The notes: generated by a model from the letters alone, not told the origin. A DNA stretch of 64,000 bases from Alcanivorax limicola (GCF_019931215.1 NZ_JAIOUB010000002.1:744001-808000); one strand, 5' to 3'; positions 47,933 through 56,774 are shown, numbered from the stretch's first letter. Program-made: numbers and translations.

Positions 47933-48427
47933 TCAGGATTGCGCCAGATAGCCCAGCGGCAGGGCTGTGGTATCCACCACCTTGCGCATCACGAAGCTGG
48001 AGTGCACACCACTGACGCCCTCGATGCGGGTCACCTTGTTGAGCAGAAACTGCTGATAGGCATCCATGTCGGGCACCGCAACCTTGAGCAGATAATCCGC
48101 ATCCTGCCCGGTGACCAGATAGCACTGCTGCACCTCTTCAAAGCCCCGCACCGTGTTTTCGAAGTGTTCGAAACGCTCCGGCGTATGGCGGTCCATGCTG
48201 ATCTGGATGATCGCGGTGAGATCCAGGCCCAGCGCTTTCTGGTCCAGCAACGCGGCCCGCCGCAGGATGATGCCGGCGTCCTCGAGTTTCTGGACGCGCC
48301 GCGAGCACGGCGAGGGCGACAGGCCGACGCGCTCCGCCAGTTGCAGATTGGTCAGGCCGCCATCCTCTTGCAGTGCGCGCAGCAGCTGGCGGTCGTAGCG
48401 ATCAAGTTTGTGCGGTTGGTTTGCCAT
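47933..48427 (-). CDS. Lrp/AsnC-family transcriptional regulator
   Basis: This 164-residue regulator has the N-terminal winged helix (LDRYDRQLLRALQEDGGLTNLQLAERVGLSPSPCSRRVQKLEDAG) and a C-terminal ligand-binding RAM domain (VQQCYLVTGQDADYLLKVAVPD). Such proteins bind amino acids and repress or activate related genes. It is divergent from leuA, across a region with a palindrome at 48451-48478, so it may regulate leuA as well as itself (inference). It is not necessarily the global Lrp. Confidence 0.92.
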   Translation of the reverse strand: MANQPHKLDRYDRQLLRALQEDGGLTNLQLAERVGLSPSPCSRRVQKLEDAGIILRRAALLDQKALGLDLTAIIQISMDRHTPERFEHFENTVRGFEEVQQCYLVTGQDADYLLKVAVPDMDAYQQFLLNKVTRIEGVSGVHSSFVMRKVVDTTALPLGYLAQS

Positions 48428-48450
48428 GGCATTCCCATAAGTGATTATTT

Positions 48451-48478
48451 ATTGCTGAGAATCTGTGATTCTGGCAAT
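48451..48478. promoter_or_regulatory. Inverted repeat in the lrp-type/leuA divergent region
   Basis: AGAATC and GATTCT flank TGT, and ATTGC and GCAAT extend the symmetry outwards. It lies 24 bases upstream of the regulator ATG and about 200 bases upstream of leuA. The AT-rich palindromic form suits an Lrp/AsnC operator. Confidence 0.5.
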
Positions 48479-48581
48479 GATTACCCATTATAGGGCGATA
48501 TGGCGGCAACTTGGCAAACACATTGCGCAAGGGCGCGCATACAATGGTTCTGTCGTCGCGGCCACAAGCCTGCGGCGGCTC

Positions 48582-48617
48582 CCCGGGCCCCATACCTATC
48601 CGGTGGCCAGGCCCGGG
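48582..48617 (+). other. GC-rich hairpin in the leuA leader
   Basis: CCCGGGCC and GGCCCGGG pair around a 20-base loop, about 60 bases before the leuA start, and ATATTTTC follows. It could be an attenuator, but no run of leucine codons in a leader peptide was seen. Confidence 0.4.
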
Positions 48618-48677
48618 CATATTTTCCGACCAGACACTTTCCAGACAGTCCTCAAACGATCCCCGGGAGTTCGACAG

Positions 48678-50354
48678 ATGGCGTTCGATCATCGCAAGTA
48701 TCAGCCCTTCACCCCGCCAGCGCGCCCGCAGCGTCGCTGGCCGGATCAGGTTATCGGCAAGGCCCCGCACTGGTGCGCCGTGGATCTGCGCGATGGTAAC
48801 CAGGCGCTGGTCAAGCCCATGACCGTGGCCCAGAAGATGCGTCTGTTCGACCTGCTGGTGAGCATCGGCTTCAAGGAAATCGAAGTCGGCTTCCCCGCTG
48901 CCTCGCAGCCGGATTTCGATTTTGTGCGGGCGCTCATTGAGCAGGACCGTATTCCCGAGGATGTCACCATTCAGGTGCTGACCCAGGCCCGGGACGAATT
49001 GATTGCGCGTTCTTTCGAGGCGCTGCGCGGCGCGCGCCGGGCAGTCATGCATCTGTATAACTCCACCTCGCGCACCCAGCGCGAGCGGGTGTTCCGCATG
49101 GATGTTGCCGGGGTGCGCGACATCGCCGTGCACGGGGCGCAAACCGTCGCCCGGCATGCGGCGGCGCAACCGGACACCCAGTGGGTGTTCCAGTACTCGC
49201 CGGAGAGCTTTACCGGTACCGAACTGGATGTGGCCGCCGAGGTCGTGAATGCGGTGGTGGATGTGTGGCAGCCCGCGCAGGGGCAGCCGGTCATCATCAA
49301 CCTGCCCGCCACTGTCGAGGTCAGCTCGCCCAATGTCTTCGCCGACATGGTGGAGTGGATGAACGACAACATCGTGCAGCGCGAGCATCTGCAGATTTCT
49401 GTGCACACCCACAATGATCGGGGTTGCGCGGTGGCCGCAGCAGAGCTGGCGGTGATGGCGGGTGCCGATCGTGTTGAAGGTACCCTGATGGGTAACGGTG
49501 AGCGCACCGGCAACATGGATCTGGTGACCATGGCCATGAACCTCTACAGCCAGGGCGTGGACCCGAGGCTGAATCTTGCCAACATGCGCGAGATTACCGA
49601 AACCGTGGAAGCGGTCACCGAGATCAGCACGCATCCCCGGCACCCGTATGCTGGCGAGCTGGTGTTCACCGCGTTTTCCGGCAGCCACCAGGACGCCATC
49701 CGCAAATGCCTGGTGTCACAGCAACCGGACGAACCCTGGGATGTGGCCTACCTGCCCATCGACCCGCGCGATCTCGGCCGTCGTTATGAGGAAGTGGTGC
49801 GCATCAATTCCCAGTCGGGCAAGGGCGGCGTGTTGCATGTGCTGGAGCGCGATTTCGGCATCACCTTGCCGCGCTGGTTGCAGATCGAGTTTTCCCGTGT
49901 GGTGCAGCGCCAGGCGGAGGAATCCGCCGGCGAGCTTGATGGCGCTGCCATTCATGCCCTGTTTGAAACCCACTACCTCAATGCCCCGGTCAACTGGCAG
50001 CTTCAGGGCTACGATGTGCGCCGTGACGGCGACACCGTGGAGGCCAGTATTCGCGTCGGCAATGGTGCGGTGGCGGAACAGCTCACGGCCAGCGGCAAGG
50101 GCGTGGTTGATGCGCTGGTATCGGCGCTGGAAGCCCGCGCCGGGCAGCGTATTGCAGTGGAATCCTTCGACGAGATGGCTCTGGGCGAGGGCACGCGCGC
50201 CAGCGCCATGGCCTGTGTGCGCATGCAGGTTGATGGTGAGATCTTCAGCGCCGCCGCGCTGGCGGATGACACCACCTCTGCCACCTTGCAGGCCGTGCTG
50301 TCAGCGGTCGGGCGTGCGACGGCGGCGCCCCGCCAGGCGGTGGCAGTGGGCTGA
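48678..50354 (+). CDS. leuA: 2-isopropylmalate synthase
   Basis: LeuA condenses 2-oxoisovalerate with acetyl-CoA, the committed step of leucine synthesis. From ATG 48678 the protein has 558 residues, the length of the LeuA2-type enzymes in pseudomonads and relatives. The HMGL-like domain has WCAVDLRDGNQALVKPM (about 33-49), and SVHTHNDRGCAVAAAELAV (about 240-258) supplies the metal-binding histidines. The C-terminal LeuA dimer domain (about 430-545) is the leucine feedback site. I chose the start with GGGAG 8 bases upstream; the frame is open about 70 codons further. It stands alone, divergent from the Lrp-type regulator. Confidence 0.95.
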   Translation: MAFDHRKYQPFTPPARPQRRWPDQVIGKAPHWCAVDLRDGNQALVKPMTVAQKMRLFDLLVSIGFKEIEVGFPAASQPDFDFVRALIEQDRIPEDVTIQVLTQARDELIARSFEALRGARRAVMHLYNSTSRTQRERVFRMDVAGVRDIAVHGAQTVARHAAAQPDTQWVFQYSPESFTGTELDVAAEVVNAVVDVWQPAQGQPVIINLPATVEVSSPNVFADMVEWMNDNIVQREHLQISVHTHNDRGCAVAAAELAVMAGADRVEGTLMGNGERTGNMDLVTMAMNLYSQGVDPRLNLANMREITETVEAVTEISTHPRHPYAGELVFTAFSGSHQDAIRKCLVSQQPDEPWDVAYLPIDPRDLGRRYEEVVRINSQSGKGGVLHVLERDFGITLPRWLQIEFSRVVQRQAEESAGELDGAAIHALFETHYLNAPVNWQLQGYDVRRDGDTVEASIRVGNGAVAEQLTASGKGVVDALVSALEARAGQRIAVESFDEMALGEGTRASAMACVRMQVDGEIFSAAALADDTTSATLQAVLSAVGRATAAPRQAVAVG

Positions 50355-50359
50355 ACAGG

Positions 50360-51073
50360 TCAGGCGTTGTCTGACGCGGAGGCGGTGTCGGCAAACCAGG
50401 TCAGTAACCGGTACAACCGCTGGTGTGTGGCCGCGAGCACCGCTTCGGAGACGAGCACCTTGTGTTGCGGCTGCACCCAGGGGCCTGGCGCCAGGTCTGC
50501 CGCACAGTGCTCGCACAGGCCGGCGAGGGTGTCGCCATCACTTTCAAGGTGGAATTGCAGCCCCATGATCGTGTCGCCGTGGAGAAAGCCCTGCTGTGCG
50601 CACGCTTCGCTGGAGAAAAGGTGGCGCGCACCGCGCGGCAGTGTGAAGGTTTCCCCATGCCAGTGCAGGACCGGGGGGGAATCGGCAAACATGCTGGTGA
50701 CATCCACCGGGCAGTCCCGGGTCGGGGTGATTGAAAACCAGCCGACTTCCCGCTCCGGATTGCGGCGGATATCCGCGCCGAGCACCGAGGCAATCAGCTG
50801 TGCGCCGAGGCAGATGCCCAGCACCTTGTGCCCCGCATCCATGGCCTGGCGGATCAGTTTTTTTTCTTCCCGCATCCAGGGATAGATGAGGTCGTCCCGG
50901 GCGCTCATCGGCCCGCCCATGATGATCAGCCAGTCGAATTCTTCCAGCGCGGGCCATTTGCCAGGCTGCTGGGCATCCATGACGCGGTAATCGATGTCGC
51001 GACGGGTTAGCCAGGTAGCGATGGCGCCCGGCCCTTCAAAAGGCACATGCCGGATAATCAGTGCGCGCTGCAT
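50360..51073 (-). CDS. Class I glutamine amidotransferase-like protein (GMP synthase-like)
   Basis: This 237-residue protein has a stand-alone class I glutamine amidotransferase domain. The catalytic cysteine lies in LGICLGAQL (about residue 89) and the histidine in LQFHLE (about 172-177), with IIMGGPMSA forming the oxyanion strand. Homologues are annotated as GMP-synthase-like or as gamma-glutamyl hydrolases, but the acceptor is unknown. ATG 51073 has GGAG 7 bases upstream. It converges on leuA with only 5 bases between the stops. Confidence 0.85.
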   Translation of the reverse strand: MQRALIIRHVPFEGPGAIATWLTRRDIDYRVMDAQQPGKWPALEEFDWLIIMGGPMSARDDLIYPWMREEKKLIRQAMDAGHKVLGICLGAQLIASVLGADIRRNPEREVGWFSITPTRDCPVDVTSMFADSPPVLHWHGETFTLPRGARHLFSSEACAQQGFLHGDTIMGLQFHLESDGDTLAGLCEHCAADLAPGPWVQPQHKVLVSEAVLAATHQRLYRLLTWFADTASASDNA

Positions 51074-51190
51074 CAAAGGACTCCATTTTTCAGGGTGGCC
51101 GACTCAAGCGGCAAATCAGACGGCGAATATTGTGACGAATGTTCCGACATTGCGCCAGCCGCAAATCGCTGCTCCGCCATTTGTTACGGC

Positions 51191-51982
51191 CTACTGTGCC
51201 GGTGCGCCGTTGCTGCGGCCGGGGCCCATCGGTGAGAGTTCCAGAATCAGCGCATTGTCCGCCTGTGTCGGTGGCGGCACGGGCTCGCGGGCGCCGTAAT
51301 AAGGCGTGCCGTCAGCAATGATCGACGCGTGAATGTGCAATATATCACCATCATCAAGGGCAGCGGGGTCGTAGTAAAGGCGATAGGAGGCGCTATCCTC
51401 CGTCAGTGGCGTGACGCGCCGCTGTATGGCGCCATCGTCGGCGCTATCGGAGGATTGTTTTTCCAGGCTGAGCGCCAGCACTGCCTGGGATGGGGGGCTG
51501 TGGCCCCCGGGCAGTCGCACTTCACCGGTCACGCTGGCCGCGGCACCAGGCTGGCGCTGCCAGCGCTGCGTTTGCCTGTCCTCAGCGGGATCGTCTGTGG
51601 CCTCCTCCGGGGGCTCCTCTGTGACCTCCTCTGTGGCCTTCGGGAGCGGCGCCGCAAGCATCAACTGATCACCGTCGAACTGGAAGCCCAGGACCTGCGT
51701 TACCGCGTTGCCGGTCTTTCGCGCGATGCTGTGCAGGGTCAGCATCCCGTTGTCGGCCTGCCAGTGCAGGCCCTGCAGCGCGTCCATCGACAGCCAGTGC
51801 AGGCTGCCATCGTCCGCCAGAATCATGATATCTGCGTCACTGTTGACCCAGACGCCGCCAAGTTGTGCCACGGCGTCCTCTGCGGGCGGTGTGGCGGGTG
51901 CCGTTGTCTGCGGCGCAGACGTGGGCTGCGGGTCTCCGCAGGCGAGCAGGGCAAGGCATGACAGAAAGATCAGCGAACGCAT
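51191..51982 (-). CDS. Lipoprotein with YbaY/YscW-type domain
   Basis: This 263-residue lipoprotein has the lipobox LALLAC (cysteine about residue 15), a Pro/Thr-rich linker and a first beta-rich domain (about 40-115). A Glu/Pro-rich linker (about 116-140) leads to a C-terminal domain with VTGEVRLPGGHSPPSQAVLALSLEKQS, resembling the YbaY/YscW fold of secretion-lipoprotein chaperones. DADIMILADDGSLHWLS may be a second recognised fold but I cannot name it. No secretion system is nearby, so it is a general envelope lipoprotein. Confidence 0.7.
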   Translation of the reverse strand: MRSLIFLSCLALLACGDPQPTSAPQTTAPATPPAEDAVAQLGGVWVNSDADIMILADDGSLHWLSMDALQGLHWQADNGMLTLHSIARKTGNAVTQVLGFQFDGDQLMLAAPLPKATEEVTEEPPEEATDDPAEDRQTQRWQRQPGAAASVTGEVRLPGGHSPPSQAVLALSLEKQSSDSADDGAIQRRVTPLTEDSASYRLYYDPAALDDGDILHIHASIIADGTPYYGAREPVPPPTQADNALILELSPMGPGRSNGAPAQ

Positions 51983-52106
51983 ATAGCGGCGGGCTCCGGT
52001 GGCTGGAAAAGGAATCAGAGGCAGGCCAACTGTTTACGGTCACCTGTGATCGGCAACACGAGATCGGCCAGCATGGGTAGGAGCCCTTCGGGACGCCAGA
52101 GGTTCC

Positions 52107-52820
52107 TCAGGGAAGTTGAACCTGGTGCATGCGTGACTGGATGATGCCGCTGTACTGGCGTAACCAGTCGGTGCGCCCGTGCGTATCGTAATAACGCGGG
52201 CGCGGCAGGCGCGCTGCAAGATCGGCCGCCTCCCAGGCACTCAGTTCGGCGGCGGACTTGCCGAAGATGTGTTGTGCGGCGGCCTCGGCGCCGAACACGC
52301 CCTCACCCCATTCCGCGACATTCAGGTACAACTCGAGAATCCGTTGTTTCTCCAGCACCTGTTCCAGCATCAGTGTGATGCTCGCCTCCCGCGCCTTGCG
52401 CACATAGGAGCGCTGGCCGGAGAGGAACAGGTTGCGGGCCAGTTGCTGGCTGATGGTGGAACCGCCGGCGACGGTGCTGCCCGCAGCGCGGTTACGGTCG
52501 AAGGCGTGGCGCACGCCGTCCCAGTCAATGCCGCCATGCTCGGTGAAGCGGGTGTCCTCGGCGGCCAGCACGGCGCGTTTGAGGTGCACGGAGATGTGCG
52601 CGTAATCGACCCATTGATAGCGGAGACGATAATCCGGACGCGCTGCCTGGAGGCGCGAGAGTTCCTGTGCCATGAATGCGGTTTCCAGCGGCGGATGAGT
52701 GCGATACCAGACAAGCCAGGCGGCGAACCACAGATGCATCAGCAGTACCGCTGCCGTGGCGAGGGCGACAAACCAGAGCAGGAAACGGGTGACGGGATGG
52801 CGCGATGCGCGGGCTTTCAT
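52107..52820 (-). CDS. mtgA: Monofunctional peptidoglycan glycosyltransferase
   Basis: MtgA polymerises lipid II into glycan strands. The 237-residue protein has one N-terminal membrane helix (about 12-36) and a GT51 domain. The catalytic glutamate is in AAEDTRFTEHGGIDW (about 86-100), and GGSTISQQLARNLFLS and RKAREASITLMLEQVLEKQRILELYLN follow, which are typical. There is no transpeptidase domain. I chose ATG 52820 (MKARASRHP) because it gives the membrane helix at the expected place; the frame is open further upstream. Confidence 0.95.
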   Translation of the reverse strand: MKARASRHPVTRFLLWFVALATAAVLLMHLWFAAWLVWYRTHPPLETAFMAQELSRLQAARPDYRLRYQWVDYAHISVHLKRAVLAAEDTRFTEHGGIDWDGVRHAFDRNRAAGSTVAGGSTISQQLARNLFLSGQRSYVRKAREASITLMLEQVLEKQRILELYLNVAEWGEGVFGAEAAAQHIFGKSAAELSAWEAADLAARLPRPRYYDTHGRTDWLRQYSGIIQSRMHQVQLP

Positions 52821-52845
52821 GACAGTTCCGCAGGCAAGGGGGCAT

Positions 52846-53904
52846 TTATTGTCGCGTGTTGTCGGCTGCGTGGCCAGAACCGTCGCTGTCGGAGCGCGGC
52901 GCCGTCTGGTCCAGCCAGGCCAGCATATCGGTGGCATAGTGCTGCCAGTCGGCGCCTTGCAGCAGCAGGTGCGGCGCATCCGGATAGAATCGGTAGCTGA
53001 GTCGCGCGGGCTGATGCTCGCGCAGGCGCGCGATGGACACGGCCGGGATCAGGTCGTCCCGGCCGCCGTACAGCAACAGGATGGGTTGCTGCAGCGCAGG
53101 GGCGATGTCCGACGCATAGTCGGTAAAGCGTATCAGTTGGCGATAGGTGTCCATGCGCACTTGCAGCAGTATCTGCGGATCATCCGCCAGCCGCGCGGCG
53201 CTATGGGGCGCATAGCGCGGGTCTGCAGCGTCGCGGGTCAGGTTGAAGGTGTGGCCCGGCATCAGGGTTGCGCCGACGGCCAGACCGGCGTTCCAGAGAT
53301 AACGGGTGCGCAATCCCTCGCGCACGGATGGCGCGGCCAGAAGCAGGGCATCCACGGGCAACGCGGGATTTTCCGCCAGGGTGATCATGGCAACGCCACC
53401 CCCCATGCTTTCGCCGAGCAGATAAAGCGGGCCGGGATGCTGATCTGCCAGTAAGGTAATGGCATCCTCCAGATCACTGACCAGCGGCTCTCGACCGGGC
53501 CAGTGGCCCGCGTCGTCATGACTGCCGAAGCCGCGCTGGTCCCAGGCATAGAAAGCATAGCCGCGCTTGGCAAACCAGGGGCCGATGTGGTCGAAGGCGG
53601 CGCGGTAATCGCCGAAACTGTGGAGCCCGATAATCGTGCCCGCGATGCGATCAGCCGCCACACCATCGGCGGCGTTTGCTGCGGAATCCCGGGTCTCGGG
53701 CAACCAGACGGACAAGGGTAACAAGGTGCCATCGCGGGCTTGCAGGGCATCAGGCCGCATGCGGGCGCCGGTCGGTGGGTCGGGCATCGCGGTTGCCGTG
53801 CCGGGCGCAGGTCTGGTACAGCCTGCCAGGCCCGTCAAGGCCGAGCCGAGCAGAGCCAGGACGGAGAAGGTCAGAGCGAGCCTGTTGCACACAAGGTTCA
53901 TCAT
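52846..53904 (-). CDS. Lipid-anchored alpha/beta hydrolase (monoglyceride lipase/lysophospholipase-like)
   Basis: This 352-residue protein has the lipobox LTGLAGC (cysteine about residue 29) and a hydrolase domain. GLHSFGDYRAAFDHIGPWFAKRGYAFYAWDQRGFGSH (about 93-129) and the nucleophile elbow LLGESMGGGVAM (serine about residue 165) match the Hydrolase_4 group. The acid is in LYGGRDDLIPA and the histidine in DAPHLLLQG. The likely substrates are monoacyl lipids, but none is known. It is probably cotranscribed with mtgA, 25 bases downstream. Confidence 0.83.
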   Translation of the reverse strand: MMNLVCNRLALTFSVLALLGSALTGLAGCTRPAPGTATAMPDPPTGARMRPDALQARDGTLLPLSVWLPETRDSAANAADGVAADRIAGTIIGLHSFGDYRAAFDHIGPWFAKRGYAFYAWDQRGFGSHDDAGHWPGREPLVSDLEDAITLLADQHPGPLYLLGESMGGGVAMITLAENPALPVDALLLAAPSVREGLRTRYLWNAGLAVGATLMPGHTFNLTRDAADPRYAPHSAARLADDPQILLQVRMDTYRQLIRFTDYASDIAPALQQPILLLYGGRDDLIPAVSIARLREHQPARLSYRFYPDAPHLLLQGADWQHYATDMLAWLDQTAPRSDSDGSGHAADNTRQ

Positions 53905-54019
53905 GATGCCGGATACTGGGGATAACAGCGTCAGCTTGCCCCGGAGGCAATGCGCATCATGTGAAGACGCGGTGAGATCGGGGAACGGTGCGGGAGTGCG
54001 CGTGTCGAAATCGCGGAAG

Positions 54020-54034
54020 TGTTACCCTGTAACA
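54020..54034 (+). promoter_or_regulatory. Zur-like operator upstream of the zinc operon
   Basis: TGTTAC-CCT-GTAACA is a perfect 15-base palindrome. It keeps the TGTTA and TAACA arms of the E. coli-type Zur box at the same spacing. It lies 27 bases before the ZrgA start, where Zur-zinc would block transcription. The zur gene is not in the window. Confidence 0.75.
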
Positions 54035-54061
54035 ATTATTCAGGCGTACGGAGATAGCAGC

Positions 54062-54688
54062 ATGGATCTTTTATCAGGGCGTTGCCGCCTCTTGATGGTG
54101 GGTGTCGGCATGACGTTTGCCGGGTTTGCCGCAGCACATGACGGCCACTCTCATGACGGTCACTCGCATGGCAGCCACGCGCATGACAGTCATTCGCACG
54201 ACAAGCATTCACATGAGCACTCGCATGAGCATCACGACCATTCCCATGGCCCGCACGTGCACGGGCAGGGTAACCTGCAGCTGGTGGCGGAAGGCGATGC
54301 GGTATACGCCGATCTGACGGTGCCGGGCATGGACGTTGTCGGGTTCGAACGCGCGCCGGAGGATGATGCGGGGCGGCAAGCTGTTCGGGACGCGATTGCG
54401 CTGCTGGGCAATGCCGACAATGTGCTGCAGCTGCCGGACGCGGCGGGTTGTGCGCTGACAGAAGGCAGCGCTGCCTCCGGTCTTGAGCAGGGCGGCAACG
54501 GCCACGGCGACTTCACTGCGGCGTTTGTTTTCCAGTGCAGCAACCCGGACAAGCTGGATGCCCTGAAGGTGGTGCTGTTCGAGCACCTGCCGCAGCTTGA
54601 ACGCGTGATTGCCGAGGTGGTGTCCGACACGGGGCAATCACAGCAGCGACTGGGGCCACGTCGCAACGCCGTGACGATTGCTCGCTGA
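54062..54688 (+). CDS. zrgA: ZrgA-type (DUF2796) periplasmic zinc-binding protein
   Basis: This 208-residue protein has a signal peptide (ending near AAA-HDG at residue 25). A long His/Asp/Ser-rich zinc-binding region follows (about 24-68), with repeats such as HDGHSHDGHSHGSHAHD. The DUF2796 domain starts at GPHVHGQGNLQLVAEGDAVYADLTVPG and has FQCSNPDKL at the end. In Vibrio this family feeds a zinc importer. It is the first gene of an ABC-type operon behind a Zur-like palindrome. The ATG has GGAG upstream. A zinc-storage role is also possible. Confidence 0.87.
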   Translation: MDLLSGRCRLLMVGVGMTFAGFAAAHDGHSHDGHSHGSHAHDSHSHDKHSHEHSHEHHDHSHGPHVHGQGNLQLVAEGDAVYADLTVPGMDVVGFERAPEDDAGRQAVRDAIALLGNADNVLQLPDAAGCALTEGSAASGLEQGGNGHGDFTAAFVFQCSNPDKLDALKVVLFEHLPQLERVIAEVVSDTGQSQQRLGPRRNAVTIAR

Positions 54689-54723
54689 TCCTTGCCTGCA
54701 CTGAACGCAAAGACGGATTGTTT

Positions 54724-55458
54724 ATGAATGCTGTGTCTGCCGCAGAGCGCGCGCCGGTGCTGGACCTGCAACAGGTCAGCTTCCGCTGGCGGCGTGATCT
54801 GCCCCCGGTCCTGACGATCCCCGCCTTTCAGGTGGCGGCAGGGGAGCGGGTGTTTCTCGCGGGCCCCAGTGGGGCGGGCAAAAGCACGCTGCTGGCGCTG
54901 ATCGCCGGCATTGCCATCCCCCAGACCGGCGATGTGCAGGTGCTGGGCCGTTCCCTGCCCGGCCTGGGAGCGGCCGCCCGGGATCGTTTTCGTGCGGATC
55001 ATCTGGGCGTCATTTTTCAGATGTTCAATCTGCTGCCCTATTTGCCGGTGCTGGACAACGTGATGCTGCCGTGCCGTTTTTCGCCCGCCCGCCGCCAGCA
55101 GGCAGTGGCGCGGGACGGCAGTCAGGAGGCACAAGCCCGGCGCTTGCTTGGCGCGCTGGGATTGCAGGCGGATGCCATGCTGCGCCGGCCGGTGACCGAA
55201 TTGTCGGTGGGCCAGCAGCAGCGTGTGGCGGCGGCCCGCGCCTTGATGGGCGCGCCGGATCTGGTGATCGCGGATGAGCCGACCTCTGCGCTGGACGCCG
55301 ACCGCCGGCTGGAATTTGTCGAGCTGCTGGCGCAGGAGTGCGACGCTTCCGGTGCCGCGCTGTTATTTGTCAGCCATGACCTGAGCCTGGCGCCGCGCTT
55401 TCAGCGCCAGGTCAGTCTGGCCGAGATCAACGCGGCATTGCCGGAGGGTAGTGTATGA
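54724..55458 (+). CDS. ABC transporter ATP-binding protein (MacB/LolD type)
   Basis: This 244-residue cytoplasmic ATPase energises the permease encoded next. The Walker A motif GPSGAGKST (about 47-55), the Q-loop region FQMFNLLPYLPVLDNVM, the signature LSVGQQQRVAAARAL and Walker B VIADEPTSALD are all intact. It begins at ATG 54724, 35 bases after zrgA; the TTG at 54718 is unlikely. The stop overlaps the permease start by 4 bases. Together with ZrgA-type protein and DUF3299 it fits the zinc-regulated Zrg group; the transport direction and substrate are inferred. Confidence 0.88.
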   Translation: MNAVSAAERAPVLDLQQVSFRWRRDLPPVLTIPAFQVAAGERVFLAGPSGAGKSTLLALIAGIAIPQTGDVQVLGRSLPGLGAAARDRFRADHLGVIFQMFNLLPYLPVLDNVMLPCRFSPARRQQAVARDGSQEAQARRLLGALGLQADAMLRRPVTELSVGQQQRVAAARALMGAPDLVIADEPTSALDADRRLEFVELLAQECDASGAALLFVSHDLSLAPRFQRQVSLAEINAALPEGSV

Positions 55459-56714
55459 CCGTGCTGTCGCTGGCCCGTCGCAGTCTCTGGAATCGCCGTA
55501 GTACCGCGGCGCTGGTGGTGTTTTCCGTGGCCTTGAGTGTTGCGCTGCTGCTGGGCGTGGAGCGCCTGCGCACCGAGGCCCGGGAAAGTTTTGCCAACAC
55601 CCTCTCCGGTGTCGACCTGATCGTTGGCGCCCGCAGTGGGCCGATCAATCTGCTGTTGTACAGCGTCTTCCGGCTGGGTGATCCGGTCAGCAATGTCAGT
55701 TGGGAGAGCTATCAGAAACTGGCCGCGCACCCGCAGGTGGACTGGGTCGTGCCGCTGTCGCTGGGCGACTCCTTGCGCGGGTTTCCGGTGATCGGCACCA
55801 CGACGGATTACTTTGAGCACTATCGTTACGGTCGCGGCGAGCCCCTGCGCCTGGCGCAAGGTGAGCGCTTTGACGATGTCTTTGATGCCGTGCTGGGGGC
55901 GAGTGTTGCCCGGCGTCTGGGATACGGCCTGGGAGACAGCATTGTGTTGGCCCATGGCACTGGCCAGGTCAGCCTGACGCAGCACGATGACAAGCCATTT
56001 ACGGTGGTGGGGATTCTGGCGCCGACCGGTACGCCGGTCGATAACAGTGTGCACATCAGCCTGCAGGGTATGGAGGCGGTGCATGTGGACTGGCGCGGTG
56101 GCGCGCCGATACCCGGGTTGTCGATCGGCGCGGATCGGGTGCGCAATATGGACCTGACGCCGGATGCGGTGACGGCGGTACTGGTGGGGCTGACCTCACG
56201 GCGTGCCGTGTTCCAGGTGCAGCGCCAGATCAATACGGATCGCAGCGAGGCCATGATGGCGATTCTGCCCGGGCTGACACTGCAGCAACTCTGGGACCTG
56301 ATGCGCGTGGGCGAAAATGCGTTGCTCGCGGTATCGGCACTGGTGCTGCTGGTGGCCTTGACGGTGATGCTTACCGCGCTGCTCACCGGCCTCAACGAAC
56401 GCCGCCGGGAGATGGCGCTGCTGCGCGCACTGGGCGCGCGCCCCTGGCAAATATTCGCGTTGATCATCGGTGAATCGTTGCTGTTGAGCCTGCTGGGTGC
56501 TGTGCTGGGCGTGCTGCTGTTGCAGGGGCTGGCGCTCGGTGCGGCCGGCTGGATCAGTGGCCAACTGGGCTTGACCATCAGCCTCTGGCCGCCCACATTG
56601 CACGAGTTGAAAATACTCGCAGCGCTGCTTGCCGGTGGCATACTGGTTGGCCTCTGGCCAGCATGGCGTGCCTACCGCAATGCGCTGGCTGATGGCATGA
56701 CTATTCGTATGTAA
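55455..56714 (+). CDS. FtsX/MacB-type ABC permease
   Basis: This 419-residue membrane subunit has one N-terminal helix (about 18-36), a periplasmic domain (about 40-280) and three C-terminal helices (about 285-310, 335-360 and 380-405), the four-helix FtsX layout. The sequence LRALGARPWQIFALIIGESLLLSLLG is the conserved C-terminal loop. It is coupled to the ATPase by an ATGA overlap. FtsX-like permeases usually work mechanically rather than as importers, so it may move zinc-related lipoproteins or proteins instead. A 17-base tandem duplication spans its stop codon. Confidence 0.85.
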   Translation: MTVLSLARRSLWNRRSTAALVVFSVALSVALLLGVERLRTEARESFANTLSGVDLIVGARSGPINLLLYSVFRLGDPVSNVSWESYQKLAAHPQVDWVVPLSLGDSLRGFPVIGTTTDYFEHYRYGRGEPLRLAQGERFDDVFDAVLGASVARRLGYGLGDSIVLAHGTGQVSLTQHDDKPFTVVGILAPTGTPVDNSVHISLQGMEAVHVDWRGGAPIPGLSIGADRVRNMDLTPDAVTAVLVGLTSRRAVFQVQRQINTDRSEAMMAILPGLTLQQLWDLMRVGENALLAVSALVLLVALTVMLTALLTGLNERRREMALLRALGARPWQIFALIIGESLLLSLLGAVLGVLLLQGLALGAAGWISGQLGLTISLWPPTLHELKILAALLAGGILVGLWPAWRAYRNALADGMTIRM

Positions 56715-56738
56715 TGGCAACTCGTATGTAATGGCAAC
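56705..56738. repeat. 17-base exact tandem duplication at the permease stop
   Basis: Two adjacent copies of a 17-base unit (56705-56721 and 56722-56738) start with TCGTATGTAATGG. The first copy contains the TAA stop of the permease gene and the second lies in the intergenic space. It is probably a recent replication slippage event. Confidence 0.85.
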
Positions 56739-56774
56739 GGACATGCTGCGACCCTGTTGAGAGGCTTCCAATTG

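Noticed and set aside
47876-48493. Plus-strand frame opposite the Lrp-type gene
   Set aside because: It covers the regulator and its operator and lacks any domain.
48543-48680. Candidate leader peptide before leuA
   Set aside because: The frame contains no leucine-codon run and no clear stop before leuA, so a classical attenuation peptide is not supported.
54120-54250. Short repeated units resembling a minisatellite
   Set aside because: They encode the His-rich zinc-binding region of the ZrgA-type protein, and their pattern follows the codons.
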